In this document: positions 1-8,427 of the stretch, piece after piece
Position numbering within the stretch: position 1 is the first letter of the stretch
Layout: the number at the start of each line of letters is the position of its first letter
Assembly: GCF_035917975.1 (NCBI RefSeq)
Contig: NZ_CP109130.1
Coordinates: 6,262,001 to 6,326,000, forward strand
Direction of reading: 5' to 3'
DNA: 64,000 bases
Source of the DNA: Streptosporangium sp. NBC_01756
GTDB taxonomy: Bacteria > Actinomycetota > Actinomycetes > Streptosporangiales > Streptosporangiaceae
The notes under the pieces: model-generated
What the model was told of the DNA's origin: nothing
Database searches by the model: none
Seen by the model: the letters and a program-made list of their open reading frames with translations, nothing else
Made by a program: the position numbers and the translations under genes

Positions 1-633
1 CTGCTCCTGGCGTTCCGTTCGCCGGTGGTGGCGATCAAGGCCGCGCTGATGAACCTGGTCTCTCTCGGAGCCGCGTTCGGGGCGCTCTCGATCGTCTTCT
101 CCCTCGGCCTGGGCAGCGGCCTGGTCGGCATGGACCCGCCGGTGAGCATGGACGACTCCTACCTGGCCACGCTGTTCTTCACGGTGCCGATCGACGGCTA
201 CATCCCGCTGATGCTGTTCGCGGTGCTGTTCGGCCTGTCGATGGACTACGAGGTTTTCCTGCTCACCGCGGTACGGCAGGCATACCTGAAGCACGGCGAC
301 AACCGCAGGGCGGTGGCCGAGGGGCTGGGCACGACCGGCCGGGTCATCACCTCCGCCGCTCTGATCATGGTCGCCGTCTTCGTGGCCTTCATTGCCTACC
401 CTGATCCCATGGTCAAGATCTTCGGTGTCGGCCTGGCGGTGGCGGTGGCGGTGGACGCCACCATCATCCGCGGCTTCCTGGTCCCCGCGACCATGGTCCT
501 GCTCGGCAGGTTTAACTGGTGGTGTCCCGGCTGGCTGGAACGGATCCTGCCCGATCTCTCCATCGAGGGGAGCGAGGAGGAGACCTTCACCGGCGAGGCT
601 CCTCGGGAACTCGCCGGAGCCGTCCACAACTGA
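1..633 (+). CDS. MMPL-family membrane exporter, C-terminal part (5' end outside window)
   Basis: The frame is open from the first base and ends at a TGA, giving about 210 residues. They match the C-terminal end of an RND-superfamily MMPL protein. The hallmark segment GLSMDYEVFLLTAVRQAY lies at about residues 78-95, between hydrophobic helices, and two further helices follow (ITSAALIMVAVFVAFIAY and a VDATIIRG segment). A charged cytoplasmic tail ends the protein. MMPL proteins use the proton gradient to export lipids or lipophilic compounds across the inner membrane; the substrate cannot be inferred from this end. The next gene is 340 bp away and unrelated, so this is probably the last gene of its transcript. 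The family call is secure. Confidence 0.9.
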   Translation: MLLAFRSPVVAIKAALMNLVSLGAAFGALSIVFSLGLGSGLVGMDPPVSMDDSYLATLFFTVPIDGYIPLMLFAVLFGLSMDYEVFLLTAVRQAYLKHGDNRRAVAEGLGTTGRVITSAALIMVAVFVAFIAYPDPMVKIFGVGLAVAVAVDATIIRGFLVPATMVLLGRFNWWCPGWLERILPDLSIEGSEEETFTGEAPRELAGAVHN

Positions 634-971
634 CCGCCGACCGGAGCCGCCTATCGCGGGGGCGGACGGTCTGCGTCGCCTGTCCGGGTGTCCGCCGGGG
701 AGGCACCGCCCCGCGTACGCTCCCACCTGAAAGAACTGTCGGATATGACGCTCAATGGCTAGTCCATTGAAGACTGTCGGTTCACCGTGCCTATGGATAC
801 AAATGACGTATTGATGGCGTTCCATAGCGAGTCGCCGTGAGACCTGCCGTCATAAGTTGATATAACGTCTTCAGAGTTCAGAGTTCAGAGTTCAGGGCGC
901 AGATCATCCCCCCGAGTAGTCGGAAGTCTCCCTTTCCGGCTATTTACACAAAACAACTCATTGGGGATTTC
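634..971. other. Intergenic region, AT-richer than its surroundings
   Basis: This 338 bp gap holds no credible coding frame. From about 740 to 960 it is clearly richer in A and T than the flanking genes, as expected for the promoter region of the secreted inhibitor gene at 972. It contains the short tandem repeat listed at 870-897. No clear -35/-10 pair could be assigned. Confidence 0.5.
870..897. repeat. 7-bp tandem repeat, about four copies
   Basis: The unit TTCAGAG is repeated three times without change (870-876, 877-883, 884-890). A fourth copy, TTCAGGG, differs at one base (891-897). It lies about 75 bp upstream of the ATG of the inhibitor gene, in its probable 5' regulatory or leader region. 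Heptamer repeats can change copy number by slippage. Confidence 0.85.
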
Positions 972-1598
972 ATGCGACGCCTCTTGTGTCTGACCACCGC
1001 GGGGCTCTTCCTTCTCGGAGGTACGGCCACCGCAGCCGCCCAGCCCTCGCCGTCCGAAGCCGACCAGCCCATCGCCCAGCCTCTTCCGCCGCCGCCCCAG
1101 CCGGGAGAGCCGGGAGAGCCGGGCTATCCCCCTCCGCCGGGTGGCTATTCCGGCTACCCGCCTCCCCGGCCTACGCCGGTTCCGCCGCAGCCCGGTTACC
1201 CCGGCTATCCGCCGCCGCGGCCCACGCTGCCTCCGCAGTGGCCCTACCCCGGCTACCCCGTTCCGCCGTGGCCGTATCCGACGGCACAGCACGAGGAGCT
1301 CAGGCTGACCGTCGTCAAGACGAGGGACCCGAGGTCCAGGCCGGAGTACGCCCTGCTCAGATGTAGCCCACCGGGAGGAACACACCCTCGCAGGCGTGAG
1401 GCGTGTGCCGTGCTGGCCCCGGCGTACGGGAATCCCGCCAGGGTTTCGTATCCGTCCGGAGTGTTCTGCGCGAAGGTGTACGACCCGGTCAAGGCGACCG
1501 CGACCGGCATCTGGAAGGGGCGCTATATCCGGTTCGAGCAGACCTACAGCAACCCCTGCGTGATGCGCAGGGCGACCGGCCCGGTCTTCTGGTTCTAG
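972..1598 (+). CDS. Secreted subtilisin-inhibitor-like (SSI family) protein with proline-rich N-domain
   Basis: A 208-residue protein with an N-terminal signal peptide (MRRLLCLTTAGLFLLGG, cleavage near the TAAAQ segment). Next is a Pro/Gly/Tyr-rich segment of about 80 residues with repeated PGYPGYPPP-type motifs, then a C-terminal domain of about 95 residues like Streptomyces subtilisin inhibitor. Four cysteines (131, 145, 166, 196) match the two SSI disulfides. The end of the domain (KVYDP, then EQTYSNPCVM and VFWF) follows the SSI pattern YDPV...GxWxG...SNxC...VFxF. By alignment with SSI the reactive-site P1 residue is Lys168 (CAK-VYDP), which would predict trypsin-like targets rather than subtilisin. 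The start ATG is preceded by GGGGA. The proline-rich domain is unusual for the family and may bind the cell wall. Confidence 0.75.
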   Translation: MRRLLCLTTAGLFLLGGTATAAAQPSPSEADQPIAQPLPPPPQPGEPGEPGYPPPPGGYSGYPPPRPTPVPPQPGYPGYPPPRPTLPPQWPYPGYPVPPWPYPTAQHEELRLTVVKTRDPRSRPEYALLRCSPPGGTHPRRREACAVLAPAYGNPARVSYPSGVFCAKVYDPVKATATGIWKGRYIRFEQTYSNPCVMRRATGPVFWF

Positions 1599-1611
1599 GA
1601 CGTGTTCTGTA

Positions 1612-1643
1612 CGCGTTCGGGCAATTCGCCTTGCCCGAACGCG
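1612..1643 (+). terminator. Hairpin terminator after the SSI-like gene
   Basis: A perfect 13-bp stem (1612-1624 pairs with 1631-1643) with a 6-nt loop starts 13 bp after the stop codon at 1598. No U-tract follows, as is common for actinomycete terminators. Confidence 0.8.
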
Positions 1644-1919
1644 CACGTCCGAGTGGGGTGCTTGCGATTCGGGCGACCGCTCGGGGTTTCGGATCTCCTG
1701 CGGTGTATATGCACGATGTTATTCGTATCTAAATCATGACATGTGAGGTGAAGCACACGAAGGGGCGGCGAAGGTTTTATGTCTATGGCATTTATTTGCT
1801 TCTTCTGAACTATGTCAATGAGGGATCTCCTGCGTTCTGAAGGTATTTTCTGGTTAATCGCCGCCGTGCGGCGTGATCGATAGAAATTTCCCGCCATTGA
1901 GAACGTCAGGGGAAGTTAA
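1644..1919. other. Intergenic region upstream of the collagen-like gene
   Basis: About 275 bp without a credible frame. The half nearest the collagen-like gene is AT-rich (about 1720-1910) and probably holds its promoter. No consensus hexamers could be assigned with confidence. Confidence 0.4.
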
Positions 1920-2918
1920 GTGCTCTATCAGGTAAATAAGTGGACATTAAGCACTACCTTTGGTAGGCGTCTCGGAGCAGCGGCCGTAGCGGCCATGACC
2001 GGTGTCCTCCTCGTCTCGTCGAACCCGATGCCGGTCAATGCGGACACCGGGCAGATGGAAGTGGCCGCCTCTTCGTCCGACGCCAATGACGGCATCCCCA
2101 TTCCGGTCCGTGCCCCCGCCCCCGCTACGCACGTCGTAGTGAAGAAAGCCCACTGTGGGGGCGGTCACTGCGGGTGCCGGAGAAGGCACTGCGGCTGCTG
2201 GCGCGGGCACCGCGGGTGCTGGCACGGGCACCGTGGCTGCCACGGCAGAAACGGCAGAGACGGCAGAGACGGCAGGGACGGCAGGGACGGCAAGGACGGT
2301 CTGGACGGCCGGCCGGGTCTTCCGTGCGGCGTGGGCCTCTCGGGTATAGACGGTGCCATAGGGCCTGCCGGTCCCGCCGGGCCTGCCGGGCCTGCCGGAC
2401 CCGCTGGTCCTGCCGGGCCTGTGGGTCCTGCCGGTCCTGAAGGCGCCGTCGGTCTTTCCGGGCCTGCCGGTCCTGAAGGCGCCGTCGGTCTTTCCGGGCC
2501 TGCCGGTCCTGTCGGGCCTGCCGGACCCACGGGTGCCACCGGTCCCACCGGGCCTTCCGGTCCCACCGGTCCCTCCGGACCTACTGGGCCTGCCGGTCCT
2601 ACGGGTGCCACCGGTCCCGTCGGGCCCGTCGGCACACCCCTGTCCGGACCCCCTGATTCGCCCGGGTCGCCTGGGCCCGCAGGTCCGACCGGTCCGACCG
2701 GTCCGACCGGTCCGGCGGGTCCCAGGGGTCCCGCCGGACCCACGGGGTCTTCCGGGCAGGTGTATCTCGGCAATCCCACCTCAAGTGCCGGGGGCTGTGT
2801 GACCTGCTGGACGTGCATGCCCGCGTCCTTCGGGTCCTCCGTGACCGCCTGGTCATCCCTGGCCTCCTCCTGGACCTATCAGTCTCCCGGAGTGTGTCTC
2901 ACCGGGCTCACGCCGTGA
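1920..2918 (+). CDS. Secreted collagen-like (Gly-X-Y) repeat protein with Cys/His-rich segment
   Basis: A 332-residue protein starting at GTG, 4 bp after AGGGGAAG. Residues 1-42 form a long signal peptide (hydrophobic core [13 protein letters not shown], then a VNAD cleavage region). Residues 76-109 are rich in Cys, His, Gly and Arg, with seven cysteines at 79, 84, 86, 91, 93, 100 and 107. Residues 108-280 are an almost unbroken collagen-like Gly-X-Y run. It begins with RDG repeats (113-124), continues with GPA, GPT and GPV triplets, and has one interruption near 239-250. The C-terminal 50 residues contain a [10 protein letters not shown] motif and hydrophobic/Ser-rich sequence. Triple-helix trimerisation is expected from the repeats. 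The Cys/His segment could bind metal or crosslink chains, which is inference. It is probably a surface or extracellular structural protein. Confidence 0.85.
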   Translation: MLYQVNKWTLSTTFGRRLGAAAVAAMTGVLLVSSNPMPVNADTGQMEVAASSSDANDGIPIPVRAPAPATHVVVKKAHCGGGHCGCRRRHCGCWRGHRGCWHGHRGCHGRNGRDGRDGRDGRDGKDGLDGRPGLPCGVGLSGIDGAIGPAGPAGPAGPAGPAGPAGPVGPAGPEGAVGLSGPAGPEGAVGLSGPAGPVGPAGPTGATGPTGPSGPTGPSGPTGPAGPTGATGPVGPVGTPLSGPPDSPGSPGPAGPTGPTGPTGPAGPRGPAGPTGSSGQVYLGNPTSSAGGCVTCWTCMPASFGSSVTAWSSLASSWTYQSPGVCLTGLTP

Positions 2919-2939
2919 GCTGAGGAGAACGGAGAAGGC

Positions 2940-2978
2940 ACGACTGTCGTGCCCGGTCACACCGGGCGCGACAGTCGT
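2940..2978. terminator. Strong bidirectional hairpin between convergent genes
   Basis: An 18-bp stem (2940-2957 with 2961-2978) has a 3-nt loop and one G-T-type mismatch. It starts 22 bp after the collagen-like stop codon. The convergent CHAP gene ends at 3190, so it could serve both strands. Confidence 0.85.
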
Positions 2979-3189
2979 CGTTGCCGGCGGCCGTGCTGCC
3001 GCCGCCCGCACGCCCGGGTGTCCGTCCGCGACCGGCCTGCGGGGGCACCGCAGCGGAATCTCGGCTTGGGAACGACCACCCGGACCGCCGAGCTTGAGGC
3101 GGAACCGGAGCGATCGCGCCGCATCGTGCGGCGGCGCCCGCCTGACCGGCGCTGAGAGGCGTCCTCTTCCGGGCCATCGCCCTGTCCGG

Positions 3190-4647
3190 TCAGACCGGCA
3201 CCTTCGCCCGGCGCCTGCCCTGATAGCCACGGTGGACCAGGACGTCGGCGGGTTCGACGGCGAGCGGCATGGCCGGGATCGTCGTGCTGACCACGGGGTC
3301 GACCCGGCGGTGGCGCCGGCCGCGTAGGGGAGCGTCCGGGACGAAAGTGGAAGTCTCGACGGCCGGACGTTCCCGGAGGCGGCGTCTGCCCTGGTAGGGG
3401 GCGTGAGGGCCGTCATGGCGACGCAGGGCCGGGACGGTCCCCCCTGGCCGGGGGGAGTCGGTCCAGCCGATCTCCTCGACGAGGGGGAGCGAGGTCGTGG
3501 TGATCGAAAACGACTCGGGCACCGTGGTCGCCGGGAACGTTCTCTCGGAAACGATCTTCGCCGTGGGGCGGGCGGGAACACCCTTGGTGATCCGGCGACG
3601 GCCGGGGACCCGGTGCCCGGAAGCCCGGCGGCCGGGAGCCCGGCGGGACGGCCGAGCGGGGACGGTGCCCCCTTCGGCGAACGCGAGCCGTACCTTCGAC
3701 TGCCGGACCCTGGTGTGGGCGATGATCGCGACTGCGGCGAGCAGGACCGGGGCCAGTACGGCGGGAGTGCCGAACTGGGGGACGTGCGAGGGGAGGTCGT
3801 CACGGAGAGCCATGGGGGCCGCCGCGAGTGCGTTCGTGTCCGCGGCGGCGGGCTTGGCGTGCTTGCCGCCGGTGGTACCACGACCGGCTGCCGTCTGAGG
3901 GGGAACGGCGGACCGGCCGGCCTCCGGGGCGCTTACCGGGGTGCTCTTCCCGTCCTCGGGGGAGGGAGTGCTGCGCTCGGTGGCGGGTTTGGCAGGCTTG
4001 GCGGGCTTGGAGCCGGCCTTGACCTGATCGGGGCGGCTCTGGGAGGTGTCGTTCCCGGTCACGAGATCGGGTGCGGGGACCGTCGCGAGCAGGTTCGGCC
4101 CCGAGGTCAACGCAACAGAGTTGCCCGTCTGCGCGTCGGCGGGGGTGACGATCGTCTGCTTCTGGGACGCCTCCCTGTCCATCCGGGCCTTGATCTTCTC
4201 CGGATATCCGTAGCCGACGACCTTGCCGGTGTCGCGTTCCTTGCGCTTGGCGACGCCTCCGTCGATGTTCCCCTCGATCGTGTGGATCGTCCTGCCCGTC
4301 ACCTTGGTGACGATCCCCACGTGGTCGATGTTGTCGATCTTCTTCGTACCGCTCCAGTCGAAGAAGACGATGGCGCCGGGCTTGGGAGTGGTGCCCCAGG
4401 CGTCCTGCTCCTTGAACCACCTGGCGTGATGAACGGTATAGGCGAACTGCCCTACCCAGTCCTGGTAGCCGAGCTTGTCGGCCGCCCACGACAGGTACAT
4501 GTCACACCAGGGTGCCGCGGTGTAGTCGGCGTCGAACTCGACGTTGTCGCCGTACCAGTGGCCGAACTTGGTGTAACCGCCGCTCTTCTCGGAGTATCCG
4601 AGCTCGTTCTCCAGCAGCTCGATGAACTTCTGCATCTCAGGTGTCAT
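3190..4647 (-). CDS. CHAP-domain amidase/endopeptidase with transmembrane segment and basic tail
   Basis: A 485-residue protein counted from MTPEMQKFIE, where the family fold begins. An in-frame ATG at 4686 would add 13 residues. The CHAP domain (about 1-155) carries the catalytic Cys48 (APWCDMYLSW), His109 (DHVGIV) and acidic Glu125 with Asn127 (IEGN). CHAP enzymes cleave peptidoglycan stem peptides or amide bonds. Residues 190-290 are a Pro/Ala/Lys/Thr-rich linker and 294-311 are a single hydrophobic helix. The remaining 170 residues are Arg/Pro-rich with repeated GRRR and YQGRRR motifs. No signal peptide precedes the CHAP domain, so its route across the membrane is unclear. It may be a membrane-anchored wall remodelling enzyme. 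It is monocistronic and convergent with the collagen-like gene. Confidence 0.8.
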   Translation of the reverse strand: MTPEMQKFIELLENELGYSEKSGGYTKFGHWYGDNVEFDADYTAAPWCDMYLSWAADKLGYQDWVGQFAYTVHHARWFKEQDAWGTTPKPGAIVFFDWSGTKKIDNIDHVGIVTKVTGRTIHTIEGNIDGGVAKRKERDTGKVVGYGYPEKIKARMDREASQKQTIVTPADAQTGNSVALTSGPNLLATVPAPDLVTGNDTSQSRPDQVKAGSKPAKPAKPATERSTPSPEDGKSTPVSAPEAGRSAVPPQTAAGRGTTGGKHAKPAAADTNALAAAPMALRDDLPSHVPQFGTPAVLAPVLLAAVAIIAHTRVRQSKVRLAFAEGGTVPARPSRRAPGRRASGHRVPGRRRITKGVPARPTAKIVSERTFPATTVPESFSITTTSLPLVEEIGWTDSPRPGGTVPALRRHDGPHAPYQGRRRLRERPAVETSTFVPDAPLRGRRHRRVDPVVSTTIPAMPLAVEPADVLVHRGYQGRRRAKVPV

Positions 4648-4686
4648 AGATAGCTTCGAGGGGACCCCCGGCAGCCGTGGAGGCAT

Positions 4687-5191
4687 GGTCGCGCCGCCCT
4701 CGCAACCCGGCTACCGGGAGACGGGTTGAGCGATGGCGCGTGCACGCGGACCGTTCCCGGGGGGCGGGCGTGGCGTGTGTGGCGGCACCATTGACCGGTT
4801 GTCTTCCGTGACCAGGGAGGCTACCCGGACCCGGTCCAAGGTCAAGACACGATAAAGCGCACATCAAGCGGACGTAACGCTGTTTGCGCGACAAATGCCG
4901 ACGTCAGATGCGTTTCTAGGATTTTTGCACCTTCGGCTCGTCGGCCAAAAAATCTTCGGATCGCGTTGACGGCAGCTGCTCCAGAGGGTTGCCCGTGCCG
5001 TGTCCCGGGGTGGCGAAGTCACGAGGGGGCCTGGGGCACGTGCCCTGCCGTTCTCCTTCCCCAAGGGATCCCCTCAAGGAAGTAGGTACGGATGTGGGTA
5101 TTTCTCCCGTTATGTCCAAATCTTTGGTGAGAGATCCTGTTGGAGACGGTAAGGCTCCACCGTAGTCGGCAAGGAATCGAAGGTACGAGCC
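4687..5191. other. 505-bp divergent intergenic region
   Basis: This gap separates the CHAP gene (minus) from the DUF5999 gene (plus) and must contain both promoters. The part at 4850-4980 is AT-richer than average. A long untranslated leader upstream of a wall-hydrolase gene suggested a c-di-AMP (ydaO) riboswitch, but the conserved core could not be matched. No coding frame is convincing. Confidence 0.4.
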
Positions 5192-5386
5192 ATGTGTCAG
5201 CACCAACCTCCGTGTCCGCCCACGAGCGCGTCCGATCACGAGGCCGCCGCGCTGGTGGCCTTCCACCCGGAGCAGGGCTGGGGGCTGCTCTGCAACGGGG
5301 TGGTGGTCTTCGAGGACACCGGCGGGCTCATGCCCGACGGGCGCAGTATCCCGGTCCACTGTCAGCCCTGTGGGCAGGCGGCATGA
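5192..5386 (+). CDS. DUF5999 family small protein
   Basis: A 64-residue protein whose sequence follows the DUF5999 pattern common in Streptomyces and relatives: MCQHQPPCP at the start, then HPEQGWGLLCNGVVVFEDTG and LPDGR-like LMPDGRSIP. Its function is unknown. Cys and His near the N-terminus are conserved in the family. The start ATG has GAAGG 8 bp upstream. Its TGA overlaps the ATG of the next gene (ATGA), so the two are probably translationally coupled, which links it to the ATP-binding regulator downstream. Confidence 0.85.
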   Translation: MCQHQPPCPPTSASDHEAAALVAFHPEQGWGLLCNGVVVFEDTGGLMPDGRSIPVHCQPCGQAA

Positions 5387-5943
5387 CTCCCTGCAGCGCT
5401 CCCACCGGTCAGGCGAGCGTGCCGGCACAGAAGAACGGCCCGGCCGGTCCGGCGGTCGTCGCCTGCGCATGTGGTTGCGCCCACCTCCGGCGCCAGCTCG
5501 GGATCGACTCCGGCCATCTCCGTGTCGAGGTTGGCCGCACTTCCGAAGAGCCGAGCGGCCAGGAGGCGCCCTGGACGCTCCCGCCCGAACCGTGCTCCGT
5601 GCCCCGAGCCCGTCATCTGGTCCGCGACTGGCTGGCCGCCCGCGGACTGGACGGGCAGACCGAGGTCGCCGAGCTCCTCGCCAGCGAACTGGTCACCAAC
5701 GCCCTGCGCCACGCGCGAGGGACGATCCGGCTCGCCCTCTTCTTCGAGGACGGCCTGCTCCGCTGTGAGGTCGAGGACGGCAACCCGGCCCTTCCCCGGC
5801 CGGGCCGGGCCCACGAGGACGACGAGGGAGGACGCGGACTGCACCTGCTCGAACTGCTGTCCTGCTGCTGGGGGAGCGCCTGGACGCCCATGGGCAAGGC
5901 CGTCTGGTTCGAGCTGCCCACACATGCCATTTTCAAAGGCTGA
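5383..5943 (+). CDS. ATP-binding (HATPase_c, RsbW/SpoIIAB-like) regulatory protein
   Basis: A 186-residue protein. After a Cys-containing N-terminus (VACACGCAH), residues 70-183 form a histidine-kinase-like ATPase domain. It has the N-box SELVTNALRHA, a G1 region EVEDGNPALP and a G2 region GGRGLHLLELLS. Actinomycetes carry many such single-domain proteins, usually acting as anti-sigma factors or partners of phosphatases in stress and development. No sigma factor or anti-anti-sigma gene is adjacent here. The ATG overlaps the stop of the DUF5999 gene, so both are made from one transcript. It is not a sensor kinase, because no H-box or sensor domain is present. Confidence 0.85.
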   Translation: MTPCSAPTGQASVPAQKNGPAGPAVVACACGCAHLRRQLGIDSGHLRVEVGRTSEEPSGQEAPWTLPPEPCSVPRARHLVRDWLAARGLDGQTEVAELLASELVTNALRHARGTIRLALFFEDGLLRCEVEDGNPALPRPGRAHEDDEGGRGLHLLELLSCCWGSAWTPMGKAVWFELPTHAIFKG

Positions 5944-5952
5944 AGGGCCTTT
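5935..5952 (+). terminator. Short hairpin at the end of the ATPase gene
   Basis: A 6-bp AAAGGC/GCCTTT stem with a 6-nt loop overlaps the stop codon and is followed by a pyrimidine-rich stretch (TTTCTCCCC). It is a weak, plausible terminator. Confidence 0.35.
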
Positions 5953-6048
5953 CTCCCCTTTCCTCTCCCTTCGGCCGGGGCGCCGGAGGCGGCAGGGTCA
6001 CCACAAATGCCGGCTCCGGCGTCCCCCTCGGTGACATGTGACCTGTTG

Positions 6049-8427
6049 TCAGCGGCCGGGCAGGTGCTCGCCGTTTCCCGCCTGGGTCTGCTCGCCGATC
6101 CAGACGGCGACCTGGGCACGCGAGTGGAAACCGAGTTTGTTCAGAATGTGCTCGATATGTCCTTCGGCGGTGCGCTGGGAGATCACCAGCGCAGCCGCGA
6201 TGTCCTTGTTGCTCAGACCTTGGGCGACGAGCCGGGCTATCTCCGTCTCCCTGCGGGTCAGCGGCGACGGCTCTCCGTTCTCCTCGGAGGGGGTCCCCGC
6301 CGTGCTCGCCCTCTCTTCGAGGGCGAAGGAGAGCGCCTCCGGGTAAGGGATCGCGGCGCCCTGCCTGACGGCTGTGTCGAACGCCTGCTCCCCGAGGGCG
6401 CTACGGGTACGCGACTCGCATTCGTCGTGGTAGCCGATCAGATGCCCGTACCCGGACAGCGGTGCTTTGATCGTCCGCCAGACGGCGTCCAGGATTCCCA
6501 GCAGCTTCGCCGCCCGCTGGTACCGGTTCTGCGCGGCGGCGATCCAGGCCAGCACCTCCAGATTGATCCCCACGCCCAGCAGATCGTCGATCGAGCGGTT
6601 GAACCTCAAGCTCTCCTTCTCGAGTTCGACCGCGCGCCGGGCGTCGCCCTGCCGCCAGATCTCGATGCCGAGCGCCATCATCATGTACGCCCGGTGCCAG
6701 TTCTCCCCATGAGCGGCGCACAGGGCGAGGCACTCCTCCCCGGTTGCGACGGCGAGCGGAGAGTCGCCGCGGAAGGAGTGGGCCAGGGAGAGCCGGATGA
6801 GTCCCAGCGCCAGGCCCATCGGGTCACCGGCGGCGCGGTGCAGGGCCACGGCCTCCTCGTAGAGCGGAATCGCGGATTCGACGTCCCCCCGATACATGGC
6901 GACCATCCCCGAGTAGAGCGCGGCGTAGGCGACGATCGTCCGCTGTCCCAGCCGCTCTCCGAGCATCCGGGCCTCCTGCAGCATGACCGTGGCGGAGGTG
7001 ACGTCGGCCTGGATGACGGCCAGCCAGCTGCCGGCCCACAGCGCGCGGGCCCGTATCTCGCCCGGCTCGGTGTAGGCGAGGAGTCCCTTGTCCAGCCAGC
7101 CGCGTCCCTCGGCGAGGTAGTAGCTCGTGATCCAGTGATAGAGCAGGTCGGCCGTCATCTCCAGGCCGGCCGCGACGTCCTTCGGTTCGGTGAAACAGCA
7201 CTCCAGGGCGCCGCGCAGGTTGGCGTGCTCAAGCCGTAGCCGGTTGAACCAGGCAACCTGGGACGGGCCGAACCGCTGCGCGTACGCCTCGGCCGCGAGC
7301 TTGCGATAGTAGTCGCGGTGCCGCCGCCGCAGTGCGGCCTCCTGCCCGCGTGCCACCAGCCGCTCCCGGCCGTACTGCCGGACCGTCTCCAGCAGCCGGT
7401 ACCGGACCACCGAGTGATCGGACGGGCGGTCGTCCCTCACCAGGATGGACTTGTCCACCAGCCCGATCACCAGGTCGGCGACCTCCTCACGGTCGATCCC
7501 CTCCCCGGCGCAGACCTCCTCGGCGGCTTCCAGATCCAGGCCGTCGGCGAACACCGACACCCGTGCCCACAGCAGTTGCTCCTGTTCGGTGCAGAGGTCA
7601 TGGCTCCAGTCGATCAGCGCGCGCAGGGTCTGCTGGCGGGGCAGCGCCGTCCGTGGTCCCGAGGTGAGCAGCCGGAACCGGTCGTCCAACCTGGCCAGCA
7701 ACTGCTCGGCGGAGAGCGCCCGCAGCCGGACGGCCGCCAGTTCGATCGCGAGGGGAATGCCGTCCAGCCGGCGGCAGATCCCCTCCACGGTGTCCCGGTT
7801 CTCCTCGGTGAGGGCGAAATCTGGTAGGACGGCCCTCGCCCGTTCGACGAACAGCCGGATCGCGTCGCGCTGCGCGAGTGATTTGACGGAGGGGCGCAAG
7901 ATGCCGGGGGCCGACACCGAGAGTGTCGGCACGGCCATCGTCTGCTCGCCGGCGACGCCCAGCGGCTGGCGGCTGGTGGCGATGATCCGCACGACGGACG
8001 TGGAGCGTGTCAATGTTTCGGCCATCACGGCGCAGTCCGGTAACAGGTGTTCGCAGTTGTCCAGGATCAGCAGCGCCTGCTTGTCCCGCAGATGATCGGT
8101 GAGTATCTCCATGGGAGGCCGGGAGGAGTGGACCTGGATCTTCATGGCCTCGGTCACCGCCTGGACGAGGAGTTCCGGACCGCTGAGCCTGGAGAGTTCG
8201 ACCAGCCACACGCCGTCCCGGAAACTCCTGCCCACCTCGGCGGCGACCCGCAGGGCGAGCCTGGTCTTGCCGACTCCGCCGACACCGGTGAGGGTCACCA
8301 GACGCGCATCGCACAGCAGTCGTCTGGCCTCGGCCACCTCGTGCCGACGCCCTACGAAACTGGTCACCTCGGCGGGCAGGACCACGGCCTGCCTGCGCTT
8401 CGGGCCAGTCGATTCTTCCGTGTCCAT
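6049..8427 (-). CDS. LuxR-family transcriptional regulator with N-terminal NB-ARC/STAND ATPase
   Basis: A 792-residue protein. The N-terminal ATPase has a Walker A at 48-55 (GVGGVGKT) and a Walker B with ALLILDNCEHLL near 115-126. An NB-ARC winged-helix part follows, then TPR-like helices (about 400-690, with motifs such as ALYSGMVAMYRGDVESAIPL). A C-terminal LuxR HTH lies at about 725-785 (LTRRETEIARLVAQGLSNKDI). This is the large ATPase-LuxR architecture found in actinomycetes, where ATP binding controls oligomerisation and DNA binding. The target genes and signal are unknown. The ATG has GAGG 5 bp upstream. It is transcribed alone and faces away from the kinase gene by 224 bp without an obvious partner. 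Confidence 0.9.
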   Translation of the reverse strand: MDTEESTGPKRRQAVVLPAEVTSFVGRRHEVAEARRLLCDARLVTLTGVGGVGKTRLALRVAAEVGRSFRDGVWLVELSRLSGPELLVQAVTEAMKIQVHSSRPPMEILTDHLRDKQALLILDNCEHLLPDCAVMAETLTRSTSVVRIIATSRQPLGVAGEQTMAVPTLSVSAPGILRPSVKSLAQRDAIRLFVERARAVLPDFALTEENRDTVEGICRRLDGIPLAIELAAVRLRALSAEQLLARLDDRFRLLTSGPRTALPRQQTLRALIDWSHDLCTEQEQLLWARVSVFADGLDLEAAEEVCAGEGIDREEVADLVIGLVDKSILVRDDRPSDHSVVRYRLLETVRQYGRERLVARGQEAALRRRHRDYYRKLAAEAYAQRFGPSQVAWFNRLRLEHANLRGALECCFTEPKDVAAGLEMTADLLYHWITSYYLAEGRGWLDKGLLAYTEPGEIRARALWAGSWLAVIQADVTSATVMLQEARMLGERLGQRTIVAYAALYSGMVAMYRGDVESAIPLYEEAVALHRAAGDPMGLALGLIRLSLAHSFRGDSPLAVATGEECLALCAAHGENWHRAYMMMALGIEIWRQGDARRAVELEKESLRFNRSIDDLLGVGINLEVLAWIAAAQNRYQRAAKLLGILDAVWRTIKAPLSGYGHLIGYHDECESRTRSALGEQAFDTAVRQGAAIPYPEALSFALEERASTAGTPSEENGEPSPLTRRETEIARLVAQGLSNKDIAAALVISQRTAEGHIEHILNKLGFHSRAQVAVWIGEQTQAGNGEHLPGR

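Noticed and set aside
2165-2818. A long minus-strand frame of collagen-like PGP/GPV triplets opposite the collagen-like gene
   Set aside because: GGN-CCN codons read as Gly/Pro on both strands, so it is a mirror of the real gene. It has no signal peptide or ribosome site.
4687-4860. Possible c-di-AMP (ydaO-type) riboswitch upstream of the CHAP hydrolase
   Set aside because: A CCGGTAGCCGGG-like element is present on the minus strand, but the conserved GGGGGA and CCGTCAGCTAACC core segments could not be matched.
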